Under the pieces are notes generated by a model. It was not told the DNA's origin and searched no databases. It saw nothing but the letters and a program-made list of their open reading frames with translations. DNA of 64,000 bases from Phocaeicola vulgatus (lineage in GTDB: Bacteria; Bacteroidota; Bacteroidia; Bacteroidales; Tannerellaceae), in NCBI GenBank assembly GCA_022009975.1, contig CP091733.1, positions 1,725,001-1,789,000 on the forward strand. Direction: 5' to 3'. The translations under genes and the position numbers were made by a program. The stretch's first letter is position 1. Each line of letters starts with the position of its first letter. Shown one piece after another: positions 38,681 to 47,899 of this stretch.

Positions 38681-38768
38681 TTTTCACCTAAGTGATAAGT
38701 GCTTTTCATCTTAATGATAAGTGCTTTTCACCTAGGTGATAAGTGCTTTTCACCTAGGTGATAAACTA
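38681..38768. repeat. Four 22-bp units with palindromic CACCTAGGTG
   Basis: Four exact 22-base units at 38681, 38703, 38725 and 38747 each read TTTTCACCTAGGTGATAAGT plus two bases, with the central dyad CACCTAGGTG perfect in units 3 and 4, one change in unit 1 and several in unit 2. The array lies between two convergent genes (permease 2 and the small minus-strand ORF). Confidence 0.85.
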
Positions 38769-38772
38769 AATA

Positions 38773-38952
38773 TCAATTCATAAGCATGCCACAAAGATTG
38801 GCATCCAATGATGGCTCGACATGATAAGAACGAGCAAATTGTCTCAAAAAGTCCAATGTTTCCCGCTCCGGACCTTCCCCCATCGAGAAGTCAGCAGCGC
38901 ATTTTCTTTTAATTTTCAAATCTGTAGAATAAGGAGTAGAAATTTTCTTCAT
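38773..38952 (-). CDS. Small conserved Bacteroidales protein of unknown role
   Basis: The protein has 59 residues from MKKISTPYSTDLKIKRKCA to ...SLDANLCGMLMN. The start at 38952 is preferred over the Mets at 38958 and 38970 because similar small Bacteroidetes proteins, as I remember them, begin MKK. The composition is protein-like: a basic start, DFSMGEGPERETLDFLRQFA in the middle, and no membrane helix. It is a lone gene between repeats and the flavodoxin gene. Confidence 0.55.
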   Translation of the reverse strand: MKKISTPYSTDLKIKRKCAADFSMGEGPERETLDFLRQFARSYHVEPSLDANLCGMLMN

Positions 38953-39188
38953 AGGCATTCGCTTTATCATTAAACATCTATATAACGGCAGCCAACCCGG
39001 TTTATTGCATCCATTTATTCTTTTATTCTAAAAATATTGAGAAAGGACACTCCGCCACCTGCAGCGACAAGAAGTGGCAGAAAAAAACTTGCATATTTAA
39101 AAGAAAATTCCGAATATTGTTGTCGATTCTGTTACATTCATATCAAGATAAACAGATATTATCAAACGGTAAATACCTAAAAAGCACA

Positions 39189-39724
39189 ATGAATATATTA
39201 GTAATCACAGGAAGCCCTCATAAGAAAGGCTCTTCTGCCCTGTTGGCAGACAATTTTATTTCGGGTGCGACCGAAGCAGGACATACTATATTCCGATTCG
39301 ATACAATGTTCCATGTAACGCAGCCTTGCTTAGCTTGTAATTATTGCAGGCGCAACGCTGGAAAGTGCATGCAGAAGATGACATGGATTTGATTTGGGAT
39401 AGGCTTGTCAATGCAGACATGATAGTGCTCGTCACTCCAATCTATTACTTCGGGATGTCGGCCCAACTAAAGAAAGTAATTGACCGTTTTTATGCTATCA
39501 ACGAGAAATTACGGAGCCATCCTAAAAAGGCGGTATTGTTGGCAACCTGCGCAGACGATGACACGGCATTCGATGCATTGAGAGCACACTATAAAGCCTT
39601 GTGCGAATACCTGCATTGGACGGACGAAGGACAAGTTTTGGCTGAATTGTGCGCTACCCGCGAACAGATTGAAGCGTCGGCTTATCCGGAACAAGCGTAT
39701 ACATTAGGGAAGCATTTGCACTAA
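39189..39724 (+). CDS. NAD(P)H-dependent FMN reductase / flavodoxin-family protein (one frameshift)
   Basis: The repaired length is 178 residues. MNILVITGSPHKKGSSALLA is the phosphate-binding start of the flavodoxin fold (GSPxKxGS). CLACNYCRRNAGKCMQ (about 50-65) is the Cys-rich loop of iron-sulfur flavoprotein-like reductases. TPIYYFGMSAQLKKVIDRFY (about 85-105) is the FMN-binding loop. Frame breaks at 39375 (one A missing; repair CMQKDDMDLIWD). The start at 39189 is chosen because the 24 preceding in-frame residues are not protein-like. Confidence 0.87.
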
Positions 39725-39780
39725 ATGCAACTGGGACAAATCAAAGAACAAATAATTTGCCTTAATTAATAGCAAAGATA

Positions 39781-39811
39781 TTTGATTTGGCGAGTTGTTT
39801 TTGTAAATTTG
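39781..39811 (+). promoter_or_regulatory. Promoter for recA
   Basis: TTTG (39781-39784) and TAAATTTG (39804-39811) lie 19 bases apart, the usual Bacteroidetes spacing. The leader to recA is about 124 bases. No SOS-box-like palindrome is evident to me. Confidence 0.72.
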
Positions 39812-39934
39812 TAATATAATTGAGCAAAGCGGGCTTTGCAGATGACTTTCATCATCGACGTAGAAGAGATGAAAAGAAGGGGCAAAAGTCCAAAGAGATT
39901 AGACAAAAGATCATGCAAATCAAATATTAATTAA

Positions 39935-40975
39935 ATGGCAAAAGAAGATAATTTGTTTGAAGAACAGACTGGCGGAACCAAGCCTTCGGTCAATGCGGAT
40001 AAGCTGAAAGCTTTACGCGCTGCGATGGAAAAGATAGAAAAGAACTATGGCAAAGGCACCATCATGAAGCTTGGTGAAGAAAACATAGAGAATATAGAAG
40101 TCATCCCGACCGGTTCCATTGCATTGGACGCAGCATTGGGTGTAGGTGGTTATCCTAAAGGACGAATCATAGAGATATATGGTCCGGAATCATCCGGTAA
40201 AACGACATTGGCTATCCATGCAATCGCTGAAGCACAAAAGAACGGCGGCATTGCTGCCTTTATCGATGCAGAACATGCGTTTGACCGTTTCTATGCCGAG
40301 AAATTAGGAGTGGATGTGGACAATCTTTGGATTTCCCAGCCCGACAATGGAGAACAGGCATTAGAGATAGCAGAACAGTTGATACGCTCTTCCGCTATTG
40401 ACATCATCGTCATCGACTCTGTTGCTGCCTTGACACCGAAAGCCGAGATAGAAGGCGACATGGGTGACAGCAAGATGGGGTTGCAAGCCCGACTGATGTC
40501 CCAGGCATTGCGTAAGCTGACCGCAGCCATCAACAAAACGAACACGACTTGTATCTTTATCAACCAGCTCCGTGACAAAATCGGTGTGATGTTTGGCAAT
40601 CCGGAAACAACGACCGGAGGTAATGCCCTTAAGTTCTACGCTTCCGTCCGTTTGGATATCCGCCGTATCGGACAACTAAAAGACGGAGACGAAGTCAAAG
40701 GTAACCAAGTCCGCGTGAAAGTGGTAAAGAACAAGGTGGCACCTCCATTCAGGAAAGCAGAATTTGACATCATGTTCGGCGAAGGCATCTCCCGCAACGG
40801 AGAGATTATCGACTTAGGAACAGAATTAAACATCATAAAAAAGAGCGGTTCTTGGTATAGCTATAATGATTCCAAGCTGGGTCAAGGACGCGATGCTGCC
40901 AAACAGTGCATCGCAGACAACCCGGAGTTAGCCGAGGAATTGGCTCAACTTATATTCGATGCGCTTAAAGGATAA
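39935..40975 (+). CDS. recA: Recombinase RecA
   Basis: This 346-residue RecA of normal length has Walker A GPESSGKTTLAI (about residues 76-87), catalytic Glu in AAFIDAEHAFD (about 104-114), Walker B IIVIDSVAAL (about 150-159) and the loop-2 region with GNPETTTGGNALKFYASVRL (about 214-233). It forms filaments on single-stranded DNA for recombination, repair and SOS signalling. The sequence is undamaged, unlike many neighbours. Its stop lies inside the start of the next gene. Confidence 0.99.
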   Translation: MAKEDNLFEEQTGGTKPSVNADKLKALRAAMEKIEKNYGKGTIMKLGEENIENIEVIPTGSIALDAALGVGGYPKGRIIEIYGPESSGKTTLAIHAIAEAQKNGGIAAFIDAEHAFDRFYAEKLGVDVDNLWISQPDNGEQALEIAEQLIRSSAIDIIVIDSVAALTPKAEIEGDMGDSKMGLQARLMSQALRKLTAAINKTNTTCIFINQLRDKIGVMFGNPETTTGGNALKFYASVRLDIRRIGQLKDGDEVKGNQVRVKVVKNKVAPPFRKAEFDIMFGEGISRNGEIIDLGTELNIIKKSGSWYSYNDSKLGQGRDAAKQCIADNPELAEELAQLIFDALKG

Positions 40976-41942
40976 CAATGATTCTGGAAAAGATGCATAT
41001 CGCAAGCTCTGCCAAACCGAAGAATCAATCCCATTGTTCTCAAGGGACTGGTGGCTTGACATAGTTTGCGGTGAAGATAATTGGGATGCGCTGCTAATAA
41101 ACTCTGAAAAGGGCATAATAGCAGCCATGCCTTTTTATACCCCCAAGGGAAATGTCGTCACGATGCCTTTCTACACACAGACAATGGGTCCGTGGCTGCA
41201 AAAAGCTCCGTCAGACACCAAACCGGTCAGCGTGTTATCACAAAGACAAACCAGGTTGAAATTCTTTGCCAACCATTTCAAAGCGTATGGTTCTTTCCTC
41301 CAGCATTTCCATTACGACATAACAGATTGGTTGCCCTTTTATTGGGAAGGATTCTTGCAAACCACCCGTTATACTTATGTGTTGGAAAATATCGGCAATC
41401 CACAGTTGCTATGGGAACAGATGGCAACCAATATCCGGAGGAACATCCAAAAGGCAGAGAAAAGATACAATTTAACGGTGCGCCGGGGCGTTTCTGCCGA
41501 TGAATTGTTGCGTATGCAAAACTATTCATTCAAAGGCAGCAGCTAAAACCCAAAGGGACAAAGACGCTCCGGAAACTGATCGAACGTTCCAAGGAACGGG
41601 GGCAAGGAGACGTTTGGGGAGCTTACGAACCGGACGGGAAACTCCATGCAGCAGTCTTTATCGCTTGGCAAAGCTCATCGGCTTATTATATTGCCGGCGG
41701 CAGCGACCCCGCCCTGCGCGAATCAGGAGCACACAGCCTTCTCTTATGGAAAGCGATACAAGATGTGGCAGCTTATAGCCAAGTATTCGACTTTGAAGGC
41801 TCCATGCTTGTCGGGGTGGAACGCTTTCAGGGAATTTGGAGCCAAGCAGCTTCCATATTTCGCTATTTCAAAAGGAAAACCATCCCTGTATGAAAGGGCA
41901 TACATTAAGATAAAACGAACAATAAGCGATATTTTTCAGTAA
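40959..41942 (+). CDS. FemAB/GNAT-type acyltransferase (two frameshifts)
   Basis: The repaired length is about 327 residues. SIPLFSRDWWLDIVCGEDNW at the start, NIRRNIQKAEKR (about 160) and the C-terminal FDFEGSM motif mark FemAB-like GNAT proteins that add amino acids or acyl groups to cell-surface sugars. Frame breaks at 41532-41534 (one A missing; repair FKRQQLKPKGTKTL) and near 41825 (two missing or one extra; repair VERFFREFGAKQLPYF or one residue less). The ATG at 40959 overlaps the end of recA by 17 bases. It is the first gene of the surface polysaccharide set. Confidence 0.75.
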
Positions 41943-41952
41943 TCACCAGATT

Positions 41953-43250
41953 ATGGACCAGATTATTAATTACATATTGACTTTCCTGTTAGGGGTGGAG
42001 AAAGCTTCAGCCTATGCGAGTCTTATTGGTTACACTTCTAATCCAAATTTATTCCACAGGTACAGGGTTGTCATAATCCCTTCCCGCTTTTTGATATTGA
42101 TGTCTACGGGACAACCGAATCTTTACCTAAATTCCCCCTCATGGAAATAGAAGGCATTCCGTTTTTATATGGATCGCCCCGCGAGGAGATGTATGACGAC
42201 ATCTTGATTATTTATGCCGACCTCATCGCCAGCAGTTATTTCCTGATGACACGGTATGAAGAGATACAAAAGAGATCGGTGAGAGATGCTTTCGGCAGAT
42301 TCCCCGGTAAAGAGTCATTGCCTTATAAAGCGGGATTCATCAATAGACCCATTATTGAAGAGTATGGCAAATTGTTGAGGGAGAGATTGAGACGGGTAAA
42401 CGTTCCTATCCTGGAACCCAATCCGGGACTTGATAAGATTTGGCTGACACATGATATAGATGCTCCGTTTTTCTGCCGCACCTTCCGGAACTTGCTCCGG
42501 GAAATCGTCAAAAGGCAAAACATCTTCAAAGCCATCAAATATTATACCGGTCCGCTGGAGAATGACCCCTATTACACCTTTCCTTGGATGTTGCAAGAGA
42601 ATGAAAAGGTAAAGGCCATTTGCGGGGAACGATGCGAAACCGTGTTTTTCCTTAAAGCAGGAGGCAAGACTCCTTATGACAAACCCCACTATAAGCATTG
42701 GCAAAAAGATGTCAAGCAAATGCTTGCTTTAATGAACCAACATCATTGCCTTTTCGGACTCCACACCAGTTTCGAGGCAAGCGAACAACCTTCTTTGATT
42801 TCCCAGGAAAAGAACACATTGGACCATGTGTGGAATCTGGAAAGTATCACGATGAACCGGCATCATTTCCTCAGCCTCAGAGAACCGGAAGACTTTGATA
42901 AATTGATGAAGGCCGGAATCACTGAAGATTTCACCATGGGATATGCGGACGTGGCTGGATTCCGTTTGGGAACTTGCAGACCGGTAAGATGGATAAATCC
43001 TATAACAAGGCAACTAACCTCGTTGACATTGCATCCGCTTACGGTCATGGATTGCACTCTGAGTGATGCCAAATACATGAACCTGAGATATGAAGAGGCT
43101 CTGACATATACGCTGTTATTGATCAAGAAAATCAGGGAATATGGAGGAGAGGTCGTTACTCTTTGGCACAACACATCGTTTGCCTTCAACAATCCTTGTC
43201 CTTATCACAGGCATCTTTATACCTTACTACTTAAAGAACTAACTATATGA
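41953..43250 (+). CDS. Polysaccharide deacetylase-family protein (one frameshift)
   Basis: The repaired length is 432 residues. IWLTHDIDAPFF (about residues 160-170) has the metal-binding D-x-D motif region of NodB-type deacetylases, and HTSFEAS (about 270) and RHHFLSL give later His residues. The N-terminal 100 residues are a DUF-type extension common in Bacteroidetes. Frame breaks at the T-run 42088-42092 (one T missing; repair PSRFFDIDVYGTTESLPKFP). The stop overlaps wecB by four bases. It may remove acetyl groups from the polymer made by the next genes. Confidence 0.85.
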
Positions 43251-44328
43251 TACGAATTATAACAATAGTAGGAGCTCGTCCCCAATTTGTGAAGGCCGCC
43301 ATGCTGAGCCGTGCCATTTCCATGCGCAATAAAGAAGGGATGAGTTTCGAGGAAAGTTAATCCATACGGGGCAACACTACGATGAAAACATGAGCCGGGT
43401 GTTCTTCCACGAAATGGGCATATTAAAACCGACTTGGCAATTGCACTGCGGGAATCATACCCATGGAGCCATGACCGGGCAAATGCTTATGGACATTGAG
43501 AAGATCCTGATTGACAACCAGCCGGATTATGTTTTGGTGTATGGAGATACGAATTCCACTTTGGCAGGAGCTTTGGCTGCCAGCAAACTGCATATCCCGG
43601 TTGTCCACGTGGAAGCCGGACTGAGAAGTTTCAATAAGGCAATGCCGGAGGAGATTAACCGTATCTTGACGGATCATGTTTCTTCTATATTGTGCTGTCC
43701 TACGCAAACTGCCGTCCAGAATCTCCATAAAGAGAATATTACTAAAGGAGTTTACCACGTAGGAGACATCATGTATGACGCCGCTCTTCTCTTCGGGAAA
43801 GAAGCAGAGCAACGCTCAACCATTTTACAGACATTAGGACTTTCCCCCAAGGAGTTTCTCTTATGCACTGTCCACCGGGCAGAGAACACGGACAGTCAAG
43901 AGCGACTTTGCCAAATCGCACAAGCATGGACTGAGATTGCTGCAAGCGAAAGAATAGTGATACCTTTGCATCCACGTACAAGAATCTATTTAGAGAAATA
44001 TAACCTGTTAGCAACTTTGCAACAGCAGCCCAATATCCTATTCACAGACCCTTTAGGCTTTTTGGATATGGTCATGTTGGAACGTAACGCACGAATTATC
44101 CTGACAGACTCCGGAGGCATACAGAAGGAGGCTTACTTCCATAAAACTCCCTGCATCACACTTAGGGAAGAGACAGAGTGGACGGAAACCATAGAATCCG
44201 GCTGGAACCAACTGGCTGGCTTCCATGCTAAGGATATTATCAAATGCCTCTCCACTTCAAATGACAGGAAAGAAATTCAGGAATATGGAGATGGCAATAC
44301 AGCTCAAAAGATATTGGATTTGTTATGA
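43247..44328 (+). CDS. wecB: UDP-N-acetylglucosamine 2-epimerase, non-hydrolysing (one frameshift)
   Basis: The repaired length is 360 residues. MIRIITIVGARPQFVKAAML is the family start with the GARPQFVK motif. HTGQHYDENMS (about 43-53) and VHVEAGLRSFNKAMPEEINR (about 115-135) hold catalytic Asp/His/Glu residues. LTDSGGIQKEAYF (about 285) binds UDP. Frame breaks at the A-run 43353-43355 (one A missing; repair MSFEEKLIHTGQHYDE). It makes UDP-N-acetylmannosamine for surface polysaccharide. It overlaps both neighbours by four bases. Confidence 0.93.
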
Positions 44329-45574
44329 AGAAAGTATTGATATTATGCGATTTGTTCCCTCCCGCTTTCGGACCGAGAATGGGTTATCTATGCAAATATC
44401 TATCTCATTCGGACTGGAAGCCTGTAGTCGTAACCGAGAAAGTTGACTCTTGCAATTTCCAACTTTTAGAGAATATTTGTGAAGTCCACGAAGTCAACTT
44501 CTATACAAGCAAAAACTCTTTCTGCCGTCGGCTGCAATGGCTATGCATACAATTAGTGTCTCTCTTTTTCGATTATAAAAACTATAAAATCAAGAAGAAG
44601 GCTGAAAGCGTCATCGCTCAAGGAGGATTTGATTTGATTTTATGCAGTTCCTACAGGACTTTTCCCCTCCCGGCTGCCGAGCAATTGGCGGAACAATACA
44701 AAATCCCGTTCATAGCAGATTTGAGAGACATCATAGAACAGTACACCGGGGATGAATTTATCAGCCATTCCATTCCTAATATCCCCTTTCTGAAGAGATG
44801 GATTGTCAACCGCTTTCGCGAGAAAAGCTTGAAAAGCCGGAATCGTATTCTAAAGAAAGCCGCATGTGTCACAACCGTATCCGAATGGCATAAAGAGTGG
44901 CTGAAGCAATTCAATCCCAATGTCTATTTAATCTACAACGGTTATGATCCCGAACTCTTCTATCCGGAGAAAGTACAAACCGATAAGTTCATCATCACTT
45001 ATACCGGAAGGCTTTTGAGCCTTTCGATGCGCGACCCTTCTCTCCTTTTCTTAGGATTAAAAGAGTTGACAGCCAAAGGTGTCGTCAATCCCGATTTTTG
45101 CCGTATCCGCTGGTACGTCGATGGTGATTCTTGGAACATGATTACTGCCGAAGCTGACAAATATGGAGTAAGTGATTACATGGAAATGAAAGGATTCGTT
45201 CCGGCATCAGAAATTCCCCGCCTGCTCAATAGCAGTTCCGTCCTCCTCATCTTGACCAACAAATCGACGGGGAACGGTCCTAAAGGGGTGATGACGACCA
45301 AGCTGTTTGAGTCTTTGGCTGTCGGGAAACCTATTTATGTATTCGTAACGATGAAGGAGTTTTGGAAAAAACGCTGATTGAAACAAGGGCTGGCGTCGCA
45401 GCAAGCAACGTTGACGATGTGTGTTCTTTCTTGAATGACGCTCTTCTGCAATGGCAAAAAGACGGATATACATCTTCTGCAATCCGCACTGAGACAATCG
45501 AGCAATATTCAAGGAAAGGGCAAGCGCAACAATTTATCCAACTGTTTAACCGATATAAAAGCTCGTCCTTATGA
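44325..45574 (+). CDS. Glycosyltransferase family 4-like protein (one frameshift)
   Basis: The repaired length is 416 residues. The N-terminal domain starts MKKVLILCDLFPPAFGPRMG with the GT4 acceptor-side PP-x-x-G-x-x loop, and IADLRDI (about 125) and TTVSEW (about 185) follow. The nucleotide-sugar domain has ITYTGRLLSLSM (about 225) and MKGFVPASEIPRLLNSSSVL (about 285-305). Frame breaks at the T-run 45334-45336 (one T missing; repair GKPILCIRNDEGVLEKTLIE). It transfers a sugar on the cytoplasmic face; donor and acceptor are unknown. Confidence 0.87.
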
Positions 45575-46371
45575 TATCTATCCTGATTCCGACCCACAAT
45601 TTTGATTGCCGCCCGCTGGTAAAAGAGATTCACCGACAGGCTACAATTGGGAAACACCCATTTGAAATCATTGTCGCCGACGATTGTTCGACTCCGGAAT
45701 TTCGCACAATCAATTCCGAAATCGAGCAATTAGGACATTGCAAATACGTCCAATTGGAAGGAAATGTCGGTCCGGCACGAATACGCAATTTCCTGATTTC
45801 ATTGGCTCAATACCGCTATTGCCTGCTTATGGACGTGGATACATTCCCTGCCGGCAATTCTTTTATGGATAAATACATAAAGTCTGCTAAAGCGGGAAGC
45901 ATTATCTGTGGAGGATTCATCTATAAACGGGGAAAAGACACAGGAGTATGTCCATTACGGCTCAAATATGGAATAGAGGTAGAAGAAAAGGATTTTAAAG
46001 TCAGGGCAAAAGAGCCATACAGCCAATTCATCAGCATGTGCTTCTTGGCGGATAAAGAGATTTTCAAAAGGGTTTCATTCAATGAGAAGATGCATTTCGG
46101 CTATGAAGATGCTTGCTTTGGAATGGAATTAGAGAAGAATCATATTCCGGTCATACATATAGAGAACAGCGTTTACCATTTATCACTGGAAGATTCTACC
46201 ACTTATCTCCGCAAGATAGAACAATCCATCCGCAACATCATCCCACACATGGAAAGGTTGCGCCCTTTCATCCGCCTGCTTAAATGGCAAGGGAAAATAG
46301 AGAAGTTCCATTTGACTTGGCTGACGGGATTCATCTTTCTGCTGTCAAAACCCCTTTGCGTTCTAACCTGA
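45571..46371 (+). CDS. Glycosyltransferase family 2
   Basis: This 266-residue GT-A fold enzyme starts MISILIPTHNFDCRPLVKEI. FEIIVADDCST (about 31-41) is the first nucleotide-binding segment, and CLLMDVDTFP (about 88-97) holds the D-x-D metal motif. EKMHFGYEDACFGMELEKNH (about 170-190) has the catalytic ED pair. A hydrophobic C-terminus (FIFLLSKPL) may anchor it to the membrane. It is the last gene of the overlapping polysaccharide set that begins after recA. Confidence 0.92.
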   Translation: MISILIPTHNFDCRPLVKEIHRQATIGKHPFEIIVADDCSTPEFRTINSEIEQLGHCKYVQLEGNVGPARIRNFLISLAQYRYCLLMDVDTFPAGNSFMDKYIKSAKAGSIICGGFIYKRGKDTGVCPLRLKYGIEVEEKDFKVRAKEPYSQFISMCFLADKEIFKRVSFNEKMHFGYEDACFGMELEKNHIPVIHIENSVYHLSLEDSTTYLRKIEQSIRNIIPHMERLRPFIRLLKWQGKIEKFHLTWLTGFIFLLSKPLCVLT

Positions 46372-46449
46372 TTGGGAAACATCCCAATCTTCATCTCTTC
46401 GCTTTTTATAAATTAGGCTATTTATGCAGAATGTTGACTACGGGAAAGA

Positions 46450-46467
46450 GATAAAACACGTTTTATC
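46450..46467. terminator. Bidirectional hairpin between convergent genes
   Basis: GATAAAA-CACG-TTTTATC forms a short stem that includes the folK stop codon. A second stem, GATTGGGA-aaca-TCCCAATC (46370-46389), lies at the GT2 stop. Together they probably end both transcripts. Confidence 0.5.
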
Positions 46468-46843
46468 CCATCGAAACGGCTAACCACCGGAGAGCCTCTT
46501 GCACATAAACCCGGTCATAGTCGTTCGGCTTCAATAATTGCTGATTCCATTGGATAAGGTCAATGTCAATAGGAATAATCCCGGTCTGTTTGCTGGTGGA
46601 CAAACGTCCCAATTTCTTTTCCAAAACTTTAAACATATTGTGCAACTCCTCCACATCCAAAGAGGTTTCGGCAATCGCCACCCTGTTGAGAAAAGGGAAA
46701 GGACGCAAACAAGCTATCGGCTCGGTGTAGACCGCAGGCGACCAGCGGATGGAAGAGAAAAGGTTGTTCAGCTCTGCTGTAGCTTCCTCCATGTGTAATT
46801 CCGGCAACTCATTCGACCCCAAAGCAATGATGATTTGATTCAT
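46463..46843 (-). CDS. folK: 2-amino-4-hydroxy-6-hydroxymethyldihydropteridine pyrophosphokinase
   Basis: The 126-residue enzyme transfers pyrophosphate from ATP to 6-hydroxymethyl-dihydropterin in folate synthesis. MNQIIIALGSN is the start motif (LGSN). YTEPIACLRPFPFLNRVAIA (about 39-58) corresponds to the pterin-binding FLN segment. IIPIDIDLIQW (about 90-100) is the PIDIDLI metal motif. It is shorter than the E. coli enzyme (159), as is common in Bacteroidetes. It lies 15 bases downstream of the nuclease gene. Confidence 0.92.
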   Translation of the reverse strand: MNQIIIALGSNELPELHMEEATAELNNLFSSIRWSPAVYTEPIACLRPFPFLNRVAIAETSLDVEELHNMFKVLEKKLGRLSTSKQTGIIPIDIDLIQWNQQLLKPNDYDRVYVQEALRWLAVSMG

Positions 46844-46858
46844 ATAGCCCCATCCTTT

Positions 46859-47884
46859 CTATTTAGTTAGTATCACAAACGTTGCGACCAATGGCAAATG
46901 ATCGCTGTAACCGCCTTCATATTTAGGTCCCAAATAAGTCCGGAAAGGACGTTTATCACCACCCGTCTTATCCTCCGTCAGCAGGAATGGTTCTTTATAA
47001 ATCTTACTACTTCCCGGCAACAGATGGAAGGAATACTTGGAGTCAAGCATGCGTCCGTTCACAATCAAATGATCCAATTGGCTCCACTCCCCACGATATT
47101 TATGTGAGCCTTCCGCAGAATAAAACAGATTATAGAGATGGTCCTCTTCAACAGCTGAAGCAGCAGGATAATCTCCCGCTTTTAAAACTTCCGACAGGCT
47201 CTTGTCGGTCGGAGTATCATTGAAATCCCCCATAATCATAAAATGAGATGATCGGCGCAATGTGCCCAAAGAATCCAAAACGCTGTTTAAACGATGGGCA
47301 GCAGCCAAACGTTTCGGGCGGCTCTCCAACTCCCCGCCCGACCGGGACGGCATGTGGCAAACGAAGACATCCAATGTGTCTGATGATTCCACTTCTCCCC
47401 ACACATGAAGGATATTACGCGTCGGACGCTCTCCTTTGGGCAAATCTATTTCTATCTCTTCCGAACCTATCAACCTAAACCTATCCCGTTGGTATAACAA
47501 AGCAACATTGATTCCTCGTTTGTCTTGCCCATGCGTCATGCAATAGCAATAACCTGATTGACGCAAGGCTGTCCGATTCAAGAGTTGTGTCATCACGGTG
47601 TCATTCTCCACCTCGCACAATCCGACCAAAGCAAATTGCGCCCATTCTCCAGCGGAAAGAATTACTTGTGACAGATGTTGCAGTTTCAAATCGAATCGCC
47701 CTTCCGTCCAATGCCGGTTACTTTCGGGCAAAAACTCCTCATCTTCGACTTCCGGATTATCAATTGTATCAAAACAGTTTTCCACATTGTAACTCATCAC
47801 TTTGAACAAGGTAGAATCCGTTTGTGCCAACAAAAGGTTGGAAAACAAAAGACAACACCACATTAAACACCCGAACCTCATCAT
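46859..47884 (-). CDS. Secreted endonuclease/exonuclease/phosphatase-family protein
   Basis: The protein has 341 residues. A signal peptide (CLMWCCLLFSNLLLAQ, residues 5-20) is followed by the EEP fold: MSYNVENCFD (about 30), LVGLCEVEND (about 86, catalytic Glu), VCHMPSRSGG (about 175), MIMGDFNDTP (about 218, D-x-N) and GGYSDHLPLVATF near the end (S-D-H). All catalytic residues are present. It should act on nucleic acids or phosphoesters outside the inner membrane. It is probably cotranscribed with the beta-helix lipoprotein, 15 bases away. Confidence 0.92.
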   Translation of the reverse strand: MMRFGCLMWCCLLFSNLLLAQTDSTLFKVMSYNVENCFDTIDNPEVEDEEFLPESNRHWTEGRFDLKLQHLSQVILSAGEWAQFALVGLCEVENDTVMTQLLNRTALRQSGYCYCMTHGQDKRGINVALLYQRDRFRLIGSEEIEIDLPKGERPTRNILHVWGEVESSDTLDVFVCHMPSRSGGELESRPKRLAAAHRLNSVLDSLGTLRRSSHFMIMGDFNDTPTDKSLSEVLKAGDYPAASAVEEDHLYNLFYSAEGSHKYRGEWSQLDHLIVNGRMLDSKYSFHLLPGSSKIYKEPFLLTEDKTGGDKRPFRTYLGPKYEGGYSDHLPLVATFVILTK

Positions 47885-47899
47885 GCTTGAATCATCCTT

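Noticed and set aside
38681..38768. CRISPR array
   Set aside because: Four 22-bp units follow without spacers and no cas gene is nearby; it is a tandem repeat.
39842..39934. A 30-codon open frame ending directly before the recA ATG, as a possible leader peptide
   Set aside because: The composition is basic and not convincing, a second frame over the same bases is also open, and there is no attenuator-like hairpin.
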